Below, in pieces: positions 12,501 through 23,618 of a DNA stretch of 64,000 nt; the first letter of the stretch is position 1; each line of letters starts with the position of its first letter. The stretch is from Nematostella vectensis (taxonomy: Eukaryota; Cnidaria; Anthozoa; Actiniaria; Edwardsiidae). The stretch is taken from positions 14,664,951-14,728,950 of the forward strand of contig NC_064041.1 of the NCBI RefSeq assembly GCF_932526225.1, in the 5' to 3' direction. The translations under genes and the position numbers were made by a program. Below the pieces are notes generated by a model. That model searched no databases. It was not told the DNA's origin and saw only the letters and a list, made by a program, of their open reading frames with translations.

Positions 12501-14010
12501 CCTCTGCAAATAGATTATAATACCATTTTATAACTAGCTATAAATGTTGGAGTTGGTCCATTTCCATGAGTAGCCCCCTATTAGTATTCTTCACTCAATA
12601 TTCGTGGATATCAATTATTACATACTTACACGGTAGAACACAGTGTAACGGTAGTCGAAATCGACTCGAAAAGTCCCTGTAGAGAAGCGCAAGTGCGGTT
12701 AATCGAACTATACAAATGAGTTTTGATCATTATGGAATCTATAATAATTCGAGCTAATAAGGGCTTTTTATCATGCATTATTGTTACAGTGTATTAATTA
12801 CTTAACTTCTAGATATCACTCAGGGTATAATATTTGCTCAAGGTATAACCTATCTAACCTTCTCTTTGGGCAAGCTGGTGGATGTCCGCATCTGATAATT
12901 TTCTCGCTGTGATGGTCGCATTAGTGAACGGAACACAGAGCTGTTCGTCCATGCAGTTGTACTCTAACCGCTGCAGATGGTTGTTGTCGGTTGAGCTAAT
13001 TCCAACCGCAAGCGTCCACCCCCCACCTAAAACGTAAAAAAATATTGATGAAAGAAAGGAAGGATGGAAAATATTGATGAAAGGAAGGAAAAAAGAAAGG
13101 AAGGAAGGAAGGAAGGAAGGAAGGAAGGAAGGAAGGAAGGAAGGAAGGGAGGAAGGAAGGAAGGAACGAAGGAACGAAGGGACGAAGGAAGGAAGGAACG
13201 AACGAACGAAGGAACGAAGGAACGAAGGAACGAAGGAACGAAGGAACGAAGGAAGGAAGGAGGGAGGGAGGGAGGGAGGGAGGGAGGGAGGGAGGGAGGG
13301 AGGGAGGGAGGGAGGGAGGGAGGGAGGGAGGGAGGGAACGAATGAAGGAAGGAGCGAACGAAGGAAGGAAGGAACGAAGGAGCGAACGAAGGAAGGAACG
13401 AAGGAAGGCTAGGACATCACATACCAAAGCGTTCCATATCACAGTAGGCCACGATTCTTCCACCAAATGGCAGTTTAAAGGGATAGTACCCACTCGGAAC
13501 GGATGCACGAGCAGATTTGAGGTCTGCGCATGATTGGACGCGATTCTTCGGGGGAAAAAAAAGAAAAAAATAATGAGAAATGTTCTAATGGTAAACATAT
13601 TTTTGATAACAAAACATAGGTTAGAAGGGGAACAAACAACCAAACTCGTGCTTGTTGTAACAAATTTAAAACATTTTTTATAACTGTACTTTATTGTATG
13701 GTTCCACGTTTTCCATGTATTGAACTCCCCGACTTCCCGGTCCGAAGTCCGCACGATGTGTGTGCCGGTCCGCGTCTTTCAGCATACACATCCTGTCGTT
13801 TTTACGGAAGGCGATACTAAGGCAGAAGAACTCCGACTGACACCGTGACATGCAATCCACGACATCCCACGCCTCGCTCTCGCGAATTGTGTGACCTTTC
13901 ACCTCATAACCATATATGGAATACGATGACTCACATTGCTGACCGCTGACATATCGAAGACATAGTAGCCATGGTAACAGAAAAAATGTAAAGTTTCCGA
14001 TGGCTTTCAT
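9552..14010 (-). CDS. PAN/apple + fibrinogen-like secreted protein, copy 2 (complete)
   Basis: Seven coding exons were read by hand on the minus strand: 13690-14010, 13425-13545, 12859-13026, 12630-12676, 12034-12080, 10561-10661 and 9552-9622. Phases agree throughout and the sum is 876 nt, giving 291 aa. Domains in order: signal peptide (to VSGQ); Cys-rich apple/PAN domain; then a short fibrinogen-like domain spread over six exons (YCDM; GGWTLAVGISST with LCVPFTN and RKLSDADI; GTFRVDFDYRYTVFYR; IPSGSSNFDSSCKG; CPRITVSYEYPYVWESNCKG; VFDGHDDHECGARW), ending STL-TAA. Donor and acceptor sites are canonical except after IPSG, where the donor is GC (AAG|GCGAGT). A piggyBac-type MITE sits in the 12034/10661 intron. 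The reading frame is intact, so this is the best candidate for a working copy. The product is probably secreted; its ligand is unknown. Confidence 0.85.
10731..11917. mobile_element. piggyBac-type MITE (TTAA target site)
   Basis: The termini are CCCTATTCAGACTAGGG on the left and CCCAGTCTGAATAGGG on the right, a matching inverted pair. TTAA flanks the element on both sides (10727-10730 and 11918-11921). TTAA duplication with CCY termini is the signature of piggyBac-family elements. There is no transposase, only short ORFs. The same insertion lies at 31329-32226 in the paralogous intron with an internal deletion of about 290 bp. It is absent from the copy at 52122-54807, so it inserted before the copy 2/copy 3 duplication. 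The interior contains ATCCAAGATGGCGG. Confidence 0.85.
12128..12225. repeat. (TTTG)n-like microsatellite
   Basis: TTTG/TTCG tetranucleotide repeats in the intron between exons 4 and 5 of gene copy 2. The same tract is at 32425-32520 in copy 3. Confidence 0.85.
13054..13410. repeat. (GGAA)n/(GGGA)n microsatellite
   Basis: This tetranucleotide tract fills the intron between exons 2 and 3 of gene copy 2. Long serine/proline-rich and Glu/Gly/Arg-rich open frames across it are products of the repeat, not genes. Confidence 0.95.
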
Positions 14011-15555
14011 TCCTAGCAAGGGGTACAAATATTTATGAGAAATAAATAGTTATCCTAAAATTGCATTAACGCTTTTTTTATGAAATTTATTCAAAGAGCG
14101 ATAACGCCATTCTTCATTAATCATTTTTGGACTTTTCTATTCTTAATTAATCATTTATGGACAATTCCTGGTGCTTGTATTAGGCTTCCTAATTAAGTGT
14201 GCACTCTTAGAACCCATGTGCCATGACCCGCAGTGCGCCATGGGTATTAATTGATTACGCAAATAAGCGTTAAGGCGAAAAGAAAAAAAACTTTTCAGTG
14301 GTAGATGTTCCATAGTTGGATACATGGATATCGAGTTGCTCCTAATAATATGCTTATGATGTCAATTAACTTATTAATGAAGAAATGATGTTTTTTGGGG
14401 GTAAAAAAATTGCGTGTATTAACCACATGGGCCTCAGCAGGAACCTAGATAGCCTCACCGAGAATGCCATAAACAGATGCAAGGCTTGTATTCTCTAACC
14501 AGTAGTGCAAGCCATTTGTCATTTTGCAATTTCTTATAGTCAACATTGATTGAAATAGGTGTATACAGTTAAAAGGAGAACAGAAAGTGGGATGGATTGT
14601 TTTCCATTAAAGTCTTCCCAATAACTTAACAAACTAGAATGGGGAAATTGGGGGAAGTCGTGCCATAAGTTTGGTAAGGAAAAGTTTTTGAAATAAATTA
14701 AAAAAAACGATACTTTAAGTGTGTTATTTAAAAAGCATACAGACAAATACTGATTTTAGTTATGAAAGATTTAGTACATCGAAAACTAATGTTGTAAAAG
14801 TTTACTTTTTATAAAACGATCCCTTTTCTAAGCATGATAACTATGCCAGCATTTAGCATTCTTAGAAAGTTATATTTTTGTTCTTGGTCCTGTCTTACCT
14901 TTTGTGTTGAAACCACTGTTGATTTAATTGCGACAACCTAGCTAAATCTCGAGCCGAATTGATTTGACTAGTATTAACATAAACATATTTTAATAAAACT
15001 TCACGGGGACTTCCTCCCTAAGACCGTGCGCTCTGCTGATTGGTTCGCTATCTCGTGACAGTTCTCGCGCCAAGCATTGCATAATGAGTAAATGCTCGAA
15101 ATAGGCGCAGCAAATTCACGTTTCGAAATCAATTGTACCCTGAAACCTGACGCAATTTACTTACTTAATTCAACAATTCATGGAACAAGAACTCTGACAA
15201 CGATTCCTGGGCTTTAAAAAAGACGGTCCTTCCAATACGTTTTTCGTCTCTAGTAAAGAAAATCGATAGTGTTTCGACATTACTTATCAAAGTATTTAAC
15301 TGCTAGCCATTCTTTCTTTGTTGAACTTCCGTGAAGACAAAGCGGGCGTATGTCAGATTGCAGCAGTCTTCTACTCGAGATAACAAATTAAACAATACAA
15401 AGTGTTGACCCTGAACGAAATAAGAATCTGACCCAAAACATCATATCTTTTAATTTTCTTTGGCTAAAATAGGTTTCTTGTTTTGTTTTTTAAAAAAATC
15501 TGGAAGAAACCCTGCAAGTGCAAAGTCTCTCTGGCAAAAAAAATATATTGAAAGA
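14011..15555. other. 5' flank of gene copy 2, no gene seen
   Basis: This is near-identical to the flank of copy 1 (1051-2620). It includes conserved blocks such as TGATTGGTTCGCTATCTCG and the poly-A-rich stretch before the satellite. No additional gene is recognisable. Confidence 0.6.
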
Positions 15556-18475
15556 GAAAAACTCCCTTCTCCTTATAATGGTCCACCCCTATTAAAAACT
15601 CCCTTCTCCTTATAATGATCCACCCCTATTAAAAACTCCCTTCTCCTTATAATGCTCCACCCCTATTAAAAAACCCCTTCTCCTTATAATGGTCCACCCC
15701 TATTAAAAACTCCCTTCTCCTTATAATGGTCCACCCCTATTAAAAACTCTCTTCTCCTTATAATGGTCCACCCCTATTAAAAACTCCCTTCTCCTTATAA
15801 TGATCCACCCCTATTAAAAACTCCCTTCTCCTTATAATGCTCCACCCCTATTAAAAAACCCCTTCTCCTTATAATGGTCCACCCCTATTAAAAACTCCCT
15901 TCTCCTTATAATGGTCCACCCCTATTAAAAACTCTCTTCTCCTTATAATGGTCCACCCCTATTAAAAACTCCCTTCTCCTTATAATGATCCACCCCTATT
16001 AAAAACTCCCTTCTCCTTATAATGCTCCACCCCTATTAAAAAACCCCTTCTCCTTATAATGGTCCACCCCTATTAAAAACTCCCTTCTCCTTATAATGGT
16101 CCACCCCTATTAAAAACTCCCTTCTCCTTATAATGGTCCACCCCTATTAAAAACTCCCTTCTCCTTATAATGGTCCACCTATTAAAAACTCCCTATTCCT
16201 TATAATGGTCCACCCCTATTAAAAACTCCCTATTCCTTATAATGGTCCACCCCTATTAAAAACTCCCTTCTCCTTATAATGGTCCACCCCTATTAAAAAC
16301 TCACTTTTCCTTATAATGGTACACCCCTATTAAAAACTCCCTTCTCCTTATAATGGTCCACCCCTATTAAAAACTCCCTTTTCCTTATAATGGTCCATCC
16401 CTATTAAAAACTCCCTTCTCCTTATAATGGTCCACCCCTCTTAAAAACTCCCATCTCCTTATAATGGTCCACCTATTAAAAACTCCCTTCTCCTTATAAT
16501 GGTCCACCCCTATTAAAAACTCCCTTCTCCTTATAATGGTCCACCCCTATTAAAAACTCCCTTCTCCTTATAATGGTCCACCCCTATTAAAAACTCCCTT
16601 CTCCTTATAATTGTCCAACCCTATTAAAAACTCCCTTCTCCGTATAATGGTCCACCCCTATTAAAAACTCCCTTCTCCTTATAATGGTCCACCCCTATTA
16701 AAAACTCCCTTTTCCTAATAATTGTCCACCCCTGTTAAAAACTCCCTTTTCCTTATAATGGTACACCCCCATTAAAAACTCCCTTCTCCTTATAATGGTC
16801 CACCCCTATTAAAAACTCCCTTCTCCTTATAATGGTCCACCCCTCTTAAAAACTCCCATCTCCTTATAATGGTCCATCCCTATTAAAAACTCCCTTCTCC
16901 TTATAATGGTCCACCCCTATTAAAAACTCCTTTCTCCTTATAATGGTCCACCTATTAAAAACTCCCTATTCCTTAAAATGGTCCACCCCTATTAAAAACT
17001 CCCTTCTCCTTATAATGGTCCACCCCTATTAAAAACTCCCTTCTTCTTATAATGGTCCACTCCTATTAAAACTCCCTTCTCCTTATAATGATCCACCCCT
17101 ATTAAAAACTCACTTCTCCTTATAATGGTCCACCCCTATTAAAAACTCCCTTCTCCTTATAATGGTCCACCCCTATTAAAAACTCCCTTCTCCTTATAAT
17201 GATCCACCCCTATTAAAAACTCCCTTCTTCTTATAATGGTCCACACCTATTAAAAACTCCCTTTTCCTTATAATGGTACACCCCTATTAAAAACTCCCTT
17301 CTCCCTATAATGGTCCACCCCTATTAAAAACTCCCTTTTCCTTATAATGGTACACCCCTATTAAAAACTCTCTTCTCCTTATAATGGTCCATCCCTATTA
17401 AAAACTCCCTTCTCCTTATAATGGTCCACCCCTATTAAAAACTCCCTTTTCCTTATAATGGTCCACCTATTAAAAACTCCCTATTCCTTATAATGGTCCA
17501 TCCCTATTAAAAACTCCCTTCTCCTTGTAATGCTCCACCCCTATTAAAAACTCCCTTTTCCTTATAATGGTACACCCCTATTAAAAACTCCCTTTTCCTT
17601 ATAATGGTCCACCCCTATTAAAAACTCCCTTCTCCTTATAATGGTCCACCCCTATTAAAAACTCCCTTCTCCTTATAATGGTCCACCCCTATTAAAAACT
17701 CCCTTCTCCTTATAATGATCCACCCCTATTAAAAACTCCCTTCTTCTTATAATGGTCCACCCCTATTAAAAACTCCCTTTTCCTTATAATGGTACACCCC
17801 TATTAAAAACTCCCTTCTCCCTATAATGGTCCACCCCTATTAAAAACTCCCTTTTCCTTATAATGGTACACCCCTATTAAAAACTCTCTTCTCCTTATAA
17901 TGGTCCACCGCTATTAAAAACTCCCTTCTCCTTATAATGATCCACCCCTATTAAAAACTCCCTTCTCCTTTTAATGGTCCACCCCTATTAAAAACTCCCT
18001 TTTCCTTATAATGGTACACCCCTATTAAAAATTCCCTTCTCCTTATAATGGTCCACCCCTATTAAAAACTCCCTTTTCCTTATAATGGTACACCCCTATT
18101 AAAAACTCCCTTCTCCTTATAATGGTCCACCCCTCTTAAAAACTCCCATCTCCTTATAATGGTCCACCTATTAAAAACTCCCTTCTCCTTATAATGGTCC
18201 ACCCCTCTTAAAAACTCCCATCTCCTTATAATGGTCCATCCCTATTAAAAACTCCCTTCTCCTTATAATGGTCCACCCCTATTAAAAACTCCCTTTTCCT
18301 AATAATTGCCCACCCCTGTTAAAAACTCCCTTTTCCTTATAATGGTCCACCCCTATTAAAAACTCCCTTCTCCTTATAATGGTCCACCCCTATTAAAAAC
18401 TCCCTTCTCCTTATAATGGTCCACCCCTATTAAAAACTCCCTTCTCCTTATAATTGTCCACCCCTATTAAAACAA
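15556..18475. repeat. 37-bp satellite array, block 2 (about 79 units)
   Basis: Same 37-bp monomer and orientation as blocks 1a and 1b. The first 0.5 kb shows a higher-order repeat. A five-monomer block of 185 bp carries diagnostic variants (ATGATCC, ATGCTCC, AAAAACCCCTTC, ACTCTCTTC) and is repeated about three times; the ATGATCC variant recurs near 15617, 15802 and 15987. Confidence 0.95.
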
Positions 18476-18766
18476 AGATCAGCGCCGAGGGCCACTGAGT
18501 CGTTATTGTTGAAAACCATCCCGACTAAGCCCCAGTCTCTCCGCGGCCATCCTCTTGATTTCCTTGCGGTCGTCTTTCCCCGTTCTTGTCTTTGGAAACT
18601 CATCGAAGACAAGATAATATCTCGGTCTGGTCAAATCTATGCCTGCAGTATTAGCGCGTAATTCCTCGCAGGCCCATTGGTTAATTTGGGTTATAGCGGA
18701 CTCTGAATCGGCACGAAAGCGAGGATTCAACACAACGCATGCGCATTTGTTTTGAAATGGCGGCAT
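18476..18766 (-). pseudogene. 3'-exon fragment of the acyl-CoA synthetase gene
   Basis: An 87-codon open frame matches the C terminus of the gene at 40849-43093 from CACVVLNPRF through FPKTRTGKDDRKE to the shared stop. Upstream of the Cys-Ala-Cys the homology breaks, so only the last roughly 270 nt of the final exon were copied. The 3' junction (AAAACAAAGATCAGCGCC next to satellite) is the same as at 40816, so this is a genomic duplicate, not a processed copy. It lacks the AMP-binding core and cannot encode a working enzyme. Confidence 0.85.
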
Positions 18767-20330
18767 TTTACCAACGAACTGTCACATTTTGCGGAATGCT
18801 AAGAAAACTAGACCAAACTTGAGGCTATAGTTTTCTTTATGACTCCCTCATTATCACACAGATCTGTCATCTTTTGTACAGTATGGTTTTAATGCTGTAC
18901 AGTTAGTCAAAACAGCGACTGAAGTCAGTCTTTCCTACCTTTACTCGAATGATTCAACACTACGATTGTGCTTGTTTTCGGCCAGAGCACGAGTATGCGC
19001 ATACGTTATTCAGCACTGTCGCGGCGAACAGTATTTACGCGCATTGGCTCGGTTCCAGTCTTCTCTCTATACATTGGACAAGGGACCCCGCGTGGTCGGG
19101 AGAGACCAAAGAGAGACGCTGTGACGTGCAGTTCTCAACACTAGAGATCGATAGTATAAACAAATACAAAATACTTGACTTCTTTAAAAACCCAGGGATA
19201 TTTCCCTTTAACGTTTAGAGGGAAATACCCCTGGGTTTCCGAGGATGAATACTTGAACGAAACGCAAAAACAAATTACGACTGTCAAGTGCATTTTAAGT
19301 GCATTTGAAAATGCAAATGAAACTGGCTAATTCTAGAAGAGCTAAAATGAGCTAGTTATTGCTTAAAACAGAAACAATTCAAAAAAGCTCACGTTTTATT
19401 GTACCCTCCTACGCAGAGCTTTTTGTGTCGCTCGTTTCTTTTGCTCTAAAGGAAAGAAAAGGGAACGAGCGACACCGAAAGCGGAAAGAAAAGGGAACGA
19501 GCGACACCGAAAGCTCTGCGCAGGAGGATAGTTTTATTGATGCTTGGATAAAAATTCTGGAATACATTAAGGTAAGTACGTCATCTAAAGACAACATGGA
19601 ATGGCACATGATCTCACTAACATTAACACTACATGAAGTACTGACCCACGCATGAGACACAGAGGCAAAAAAACAGCCGCCTGCTTTTGTGGAGCACCTC
19701 TTTGGAAAAAGGTCGATGCCTACACACTTTTATATTGCAACCATTTTAGATATTCTTGTCAAACGCAATAAAAAAATTGGTTGAAAGGAACAGGTTTGCA
19801 GACTGCGCGTGACCAAACGAAACCTGGACAGTTGGGAGGCCTGTGGTGACGTCACAACCTGGTGCCGATATTGAAGACTACAATTGCGTCCGGACTATCG
19901 CACCCACAAAGTCCCTTGGGCATTTCGGTAGATCCCATTACTGTGTTGTGGATCACCAGGACATGGGTAGCCATAAAGAACGCGATTGGCTGGAAAAGAA
20001 AAAATACGAGACATCTTAGTATTTATAGCACGATATCCTTTGATCTGGCGTATGTGGCGCGTGGGTGTCTAATGTTATGAAGGGGCTATAAAACTAACAA
20101 GATATTTATTTCAGTAGCGAAATTTATCCTCTCGAATCATAGCGATCTGGAAATTACTAAATTATAAGGAATTAAATAATGCAGGGAAAGCTATATTCGT
20201 CTCCTGAAAAGTTTCAGTTCTTCTTAAAAAAGGGAAAGTTTTCCCTCTACTTAACTTGTTAGTAGACTTTTGCGAATGTTAAGTTCTTCATTATGAAATG
20301 CTCCGTCTAACTTAAGGTTGATCGAAGAGG
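18767..20330. other. 3' flank of gene copy 3, no gene seen
   Basis: Paralogous to 8090-9551. It contains the MITE at 19405-19527 and a long hairpin at about 19186-19236 whose arms are AACCCAGGG...TTTCCCT and AGGGAAA...CCCTGGGTT. No conserved coding frame is seen. Confidence 0.6.
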
Positions 20331-20695
20331 TTATAACGTACTGCTGAATTTGGATGAAATCAACGGTGCTCCGCATTCGTTATCATCATGACCATCAAAC
20401 ACTGCAAGACAAAAAGGCAATTTGGTCATCGACGGTCTGATCGGGTTTGCTGTGGTGGGTCCCAGATCCTTGGACTATCTCAGATTATAGGAAATCTGGT
20501 ACGACAGCGCACACGCGAGAAACCTCAAGTTCCGTTCCGTTAAGCTTGAAATAATAAGTATTCCACCCTAACTAATTGATAAATATGGTAATTGATTGTG
20601 GGAAGCATATAAATGTGGAGAATGACATGGGCAGACTTATGAATCATTTTGAAGTAATTGTTGCAGACGTAATACCCCCATAACTATAAAAGGTC

Positions 20696-21255
20696 GGGGG
20701 GGACCGGGTCCGTTCATAGCCGCGAATCCTCCGGGCCTCCCAGCCCCATTTTAGGCTTGGGAGGTGCGCTGGGCCCCTCCGACGCCCCCCCAGCCCCATT
20801 TTAGGCTTGGGAGGTGCGCTGGGCCCCTCCGAGCTCCCCAGCCCTATTTTAGGCCTGGGAGGCGCGGATCACCCCCTCGAGCCCCATTCCAGGTTGGAGA
20901 GGCGCGCCGCGCCCCTCCGAGCCCCACAGCCCCATTTCAGGCTTGGGAGGCGCGCCGCACCCCGCCGACCCCCCAGCCCCATCTCAGGCTTGGGAGGGGC
21001 GCCGCGCCCCGCCGAGCCCCCCAGCCCCAGCCCTGCAGATGAGGCCCCGCTTAGATTAATAATTGATAATTATCAATCTACGTCGGGACTACTTCGCGTA
21101 GATTAATAATGAGCAATTATCGATCTACGTCAGGACCACTTCGTAATTAGCAATGGTTAGCAATCATTAATCCGCTGTCTATCGACAGCAGCGGGACTGG
21201 GGCCTTTCATAGAAACGAGTGGGAACTTTGCAATTAGACCCACGTCTATCCTGTA
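20696..21255 (+). repeat. Left terminal inverted repeat with internal tandem modules
   Basis: Outer part: G7, then six tandem modules of about 47 bp built on AGCCCCATTTTAGGCTTGGG and GCCCCTCCGAGC (20738-21025). Inner part: two AT-rich modules (AGATTAATAATTGATAAT, CTACGTCGGGACCACTTCG type), then a unique block ending near CGTCTATCCTGTA. The right repeat matches but has only four GC-rich modules, which explains the length difference. Proline-rich open frames over the modules are not genes. Confidence 0.9.
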
Positions 21256-21309
21256 TTATATATATATATTTATATATATCTGGAGTCGGAAGCTTTGCAC
21301 GTCGCCGCC

Positions 21310-21334
21310 GACGCTTGCCGGAACGGCAGGCGTC
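21310..21334. promoter_or_regulatory. Hairpin with GCCGGAACGGC core, directly before an ATG
   Basis: GACGC and GCGTC pair around TTGCCGGAACGGCAG, with the inner arms GCCG and CGGC also pairing. The ATG of the first plus-strand ORF begins at the next base (21335). The same core recurs six more times in the element. Confidence 0.55.
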
Positions 21335-22580
21335 ATGTGCGTATCCTTCGGGGGGCAAACACTGGGAAGCGAGGGGTATATGGCACCACTGCTAACGTCG
21401 CTGTTCGCCAGTCGTTATCTGATGCTCCCGCTCGAGATTATACCAGCTGTTAAACAACGAGCACTGCCGGAGCGCCACGAAGCGTGGGCGCCTTATCGGC
21501 CGCTCGAAGAAGAGCGTCTGTTCGCCTTTGGTAAGCACAATATGTAGGACCACCATTGTGTTGAACACAGCCCGCTTTCGTGTTTAACAGGACTGAGCAT
21601 GGATTATGAAGGCTGGCGGATGCTGAACGAGGAGGCGGTTCCCCGGAGGGGGGTGGAAGAGACGAAGAAGGCGTTAACTGCGGCGGGAGCCTCTATAGCC
21701 AAACATATCGAACACGCTATAGCCGAACAAGTCAAACACGCAAAACCCGGTTTCCCTAGGTCTCTGACCCTCGCGCAAAAGCTGCTCTACGCCGTACCCG
21801 CCACCACCGTTGAGAGCACGGCCTCAGTAAGCCGGACTTCCGATGGAAAGGCGGGCGGAACCACGGGCTAGGCGATGTGTTTGTGTTCTACCCGGGGGAG
21901 GGGTATCGCAACGTGCACGTGATCCGTGCACGTTGGCGGATACGTTGGCGGACACGGCGACGGACGAGTACCCGAGCCACCTCAATCTGTTTAGCGACGA
22001 AGGTGGGGCGTACAACAGTGGGAAGCAGGTGGGTTTCATACGCAACGACGACCACGGGGGCGTGCAATATAGCTGGTTTGCGCCTCCCAAAGGTGAGGGG
22101 CTGAAAAAAGCAGGGCTAGGAAGACTCGCAGGGGCCGTTGGGCCGCCCATGGAGGCGAAGGCGGAGTTCACGAAGCTGCTTGAAGACGCGATCATAGAAA
22201 ACGACATCGCTCAAAGCGTGCAAAGGTACCAGTTAGCCGTGCAGGAGGCCAAGGTGAGACTGAGTCTTGCGGTCGCACCAGGAAGGTGGCTGATGCCGAG
22301 CGATCTGGTGATAAACACGCAAAGCGTCGTGGGCTACAACAATAAACTGCAGAAAGCCACAGACTCCATGACGCTCGGCGCAAACGCGATCAACACCGAG
22401 ACAAAGCCAGTCGGTGCTCATAACATGTCCGGTGGGCATCCTAGGGTGCAACACGTGACTGATCCGAGGATCGACCGCGTGCCGTTCCGGCGGCGAAGCA
22501 AGGCTTTAGCACCTGCGAAAGTGCACGCAGAGGGCGCGGCGCTGCCCCCTCTCCACGTATGCATGCTGCGCGTAGCATGA
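21335..22580 (+). pseudogene. Spliced ORF of unknown function, frameshifted
   Basis: Exon 1 runs 21335-21530 from an ATG. A 60-nt intron (21531-21590, GTAAGC...TTTAACAG) joins it in frame (phase 1) to the open frame that contains the ATG at 21599. That frame runs to 21871; an overlapping frame (from 21843) then stays open to the TGA at 22578-22580, so one frameshift lies in about 21843-21871. The downstream part is Ala/Lys-rich with helical stretches (AEFTKLLEDAIIENDIAQ, VQRYQLAVQEAKV) and a Trp-Leu-Met-Pro motif. I do not recognise a family. Its place directly upstream of the packaging ATPase is where capsid or structural genes sit in related elements, so a structural role is possible but unproven. 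Confidence 0.5.
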
Positions 22581-22693
22581 CAGCCACCGGAACGGCAAGC
22601 GCATCCGGACCGGGCGAAAAAAGTGACAACAGCGCCCTCAAGGCGGGGTTGTCGGCACTCGCGGTGGCCGCGGCGTATTACTTGTTCCGATGA
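22577..22693 (+). CDS. 38-aa putative membrane mini-protein
   Basis: A small ORF whose ATG overlaps the preceding stop as ATGA (22577-22580). It has a polar N terminus (TASGP..., GEKSDNSALK), then one hydrophobic helix (AGLSALAVAAAYYLF) and a terminal Arg. The layout resembles short single-pass proteins of virus-like elements. No homologue is recognised. Confidence 0.45.
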   Translation: MTATGTASASGPGEKSDNSALKAGLSALAVAAAYYLFR

Positions 22694-22768
22694 TTGCTTT
22701 GCATTCGACAAACCAAGAACGCGGCTACGGCTAGAATGAGCAGCCACGCAGTCGTTCTATGGCGATAA

Positions 22769-22975
22769 CAATTTGCTCTGTGGATCGATTTTAGAAGGAC
22801 GGACGAGAATGCTATCCATGGGGGCGGTCTCCGATTGGTCAACACCCGCGACGGTGTGCATCTCGAGATAAAACGCACGGCAAGCGGCCAGGGTACCGTA
22901 AACTGTCACGTGTTTGTGGTGGCCGACGCCCAAATAAACCTTATGAACGGACAGCTAGAGTCTATACAATACTGA
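22769..22975 (+). pseudogene. 69-codon open frame without start, beta-rich, capsid-like tail?
   Basis: An open frame with no ATG at its 5' end, from just after a TAA at 22766 to the TGA at 22973-22975. It encodes alternating hydrophobic strands ending HVFVVADAQINLMNGQ then LESIQY. It stops 49 nt before the ATPase ATG. It looks like the C-terminal remnant of a larger beta-structured protein. A capsid-type protein is a guess from position and strand pattern only. Confidence 0.35.
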
Positions 22976-23024
22976 GCACAGACACGAAGTGCGCAAAGCG
23001 CTTGCCGTCCCGGCGCAGCGCGGT

Positions 23025-23618
23025 ATGGACCCGAAAAACATCCTATTTCACGCTCTCATCGTGGGCCCGACGTCATGCGGGAAGACCCGATTCATAGTGG
23101 ACCTGTTGCGCGGCCCTTTCCGGGGCAAGTTTGACTACATCGTACTCGTGTGCCCTACCTTTGTCTACAACAAAACATACGACGGCTTCGGCGAGGGCGA
23201 CAATCGTCTGTTTGTCGTCAAACCTGAGGCGGGTCAGATCGACATACTGCTGAGGTTTGTCTCCGCTGTCTTCGAGGGCACTAATACGCTAATCATACTC
23301 GACGACTGTGCGGCCTCGAAAGACGTAAAGAGGCGCTCTGACCAGCTCGTCAACTTGGCGTTCAGCGCGCGCCACGTGGGTATTAGCGTGTTGGTGATCA
23401 CGCAGCAGCTCACCAGCATCACGAAGCCGTTCCGTGAGAACATCGCGGCCTTGGTGGTCCTCTATACGCGGAGCAAGGCGGACATGAAAGCTATCCTGCA
23501 TGACCACGGCGCGGAGCTCTCAGAAGAGAAGATGAAAGAGTACATGAAGGCCCTCAAGTTCTCGAAGTTAGAGTTTTCCTTGCGTCACCCTTATACCATC
23601 GCCTTAGTTGAACGGTAA
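23025..23618 (+). CDS. A32-like DNA-packaging ATPase (FtsK/HerA superfamily)
   Basis: An intact 197-aa ORF. Walker A is GPTSCGKT at residues 14-21. Walker B is LIILDDC around residues 89-95. A sensor-like VITQQ follows the SARHVGISVL strand. These motifs and the size fit the short packaging ATPases of Polintons, virophages and adintoviruses, which pump DNA into capsids. I chose the ATG at 23025. The frame is open 36 nt further up, but only to a GTG, and a GCCGTCCCGGC hairpin core lies at 23004-23014. It is the only large intact gene of the element, and its presence implies that the ancestral element was packaged in particles. Confidence 0.8.
   Translation: MDPKNILFHALIVGPTSCGKTRFIVDLLRGPFRGKFDYIVLVCPTFVYNKTYDGFGEGDNRLFVVKPEAGQIDILLRFVSAVFEGTNTLIILDDCAASKDVKRRSDQLVNLAFSARHVGISVLVITQQLTSITKPFRENIAALVVLYTRSKADMKAILHDHGAELSEEKMKEYMKALKFSKLEFSLRHPYTIALVER

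Noticed and set aside
13064-13412. Long open frames rich in Glu/Gly/Arg/Lys (plus) and Ser/Pro/Leu (minus)
   Set aside because: They are translations of the GGAA/GGGA microsatellite; frames differ between gene copies and have no conserved ends.
20764-21106. Pro/Arg-rich ORFs in the left terminal inverted repeat
   Set aside because: They follow the 47-bp GC-rich modules and have counterparts in the right repeat on the opposite strand; composition explains the open frames.
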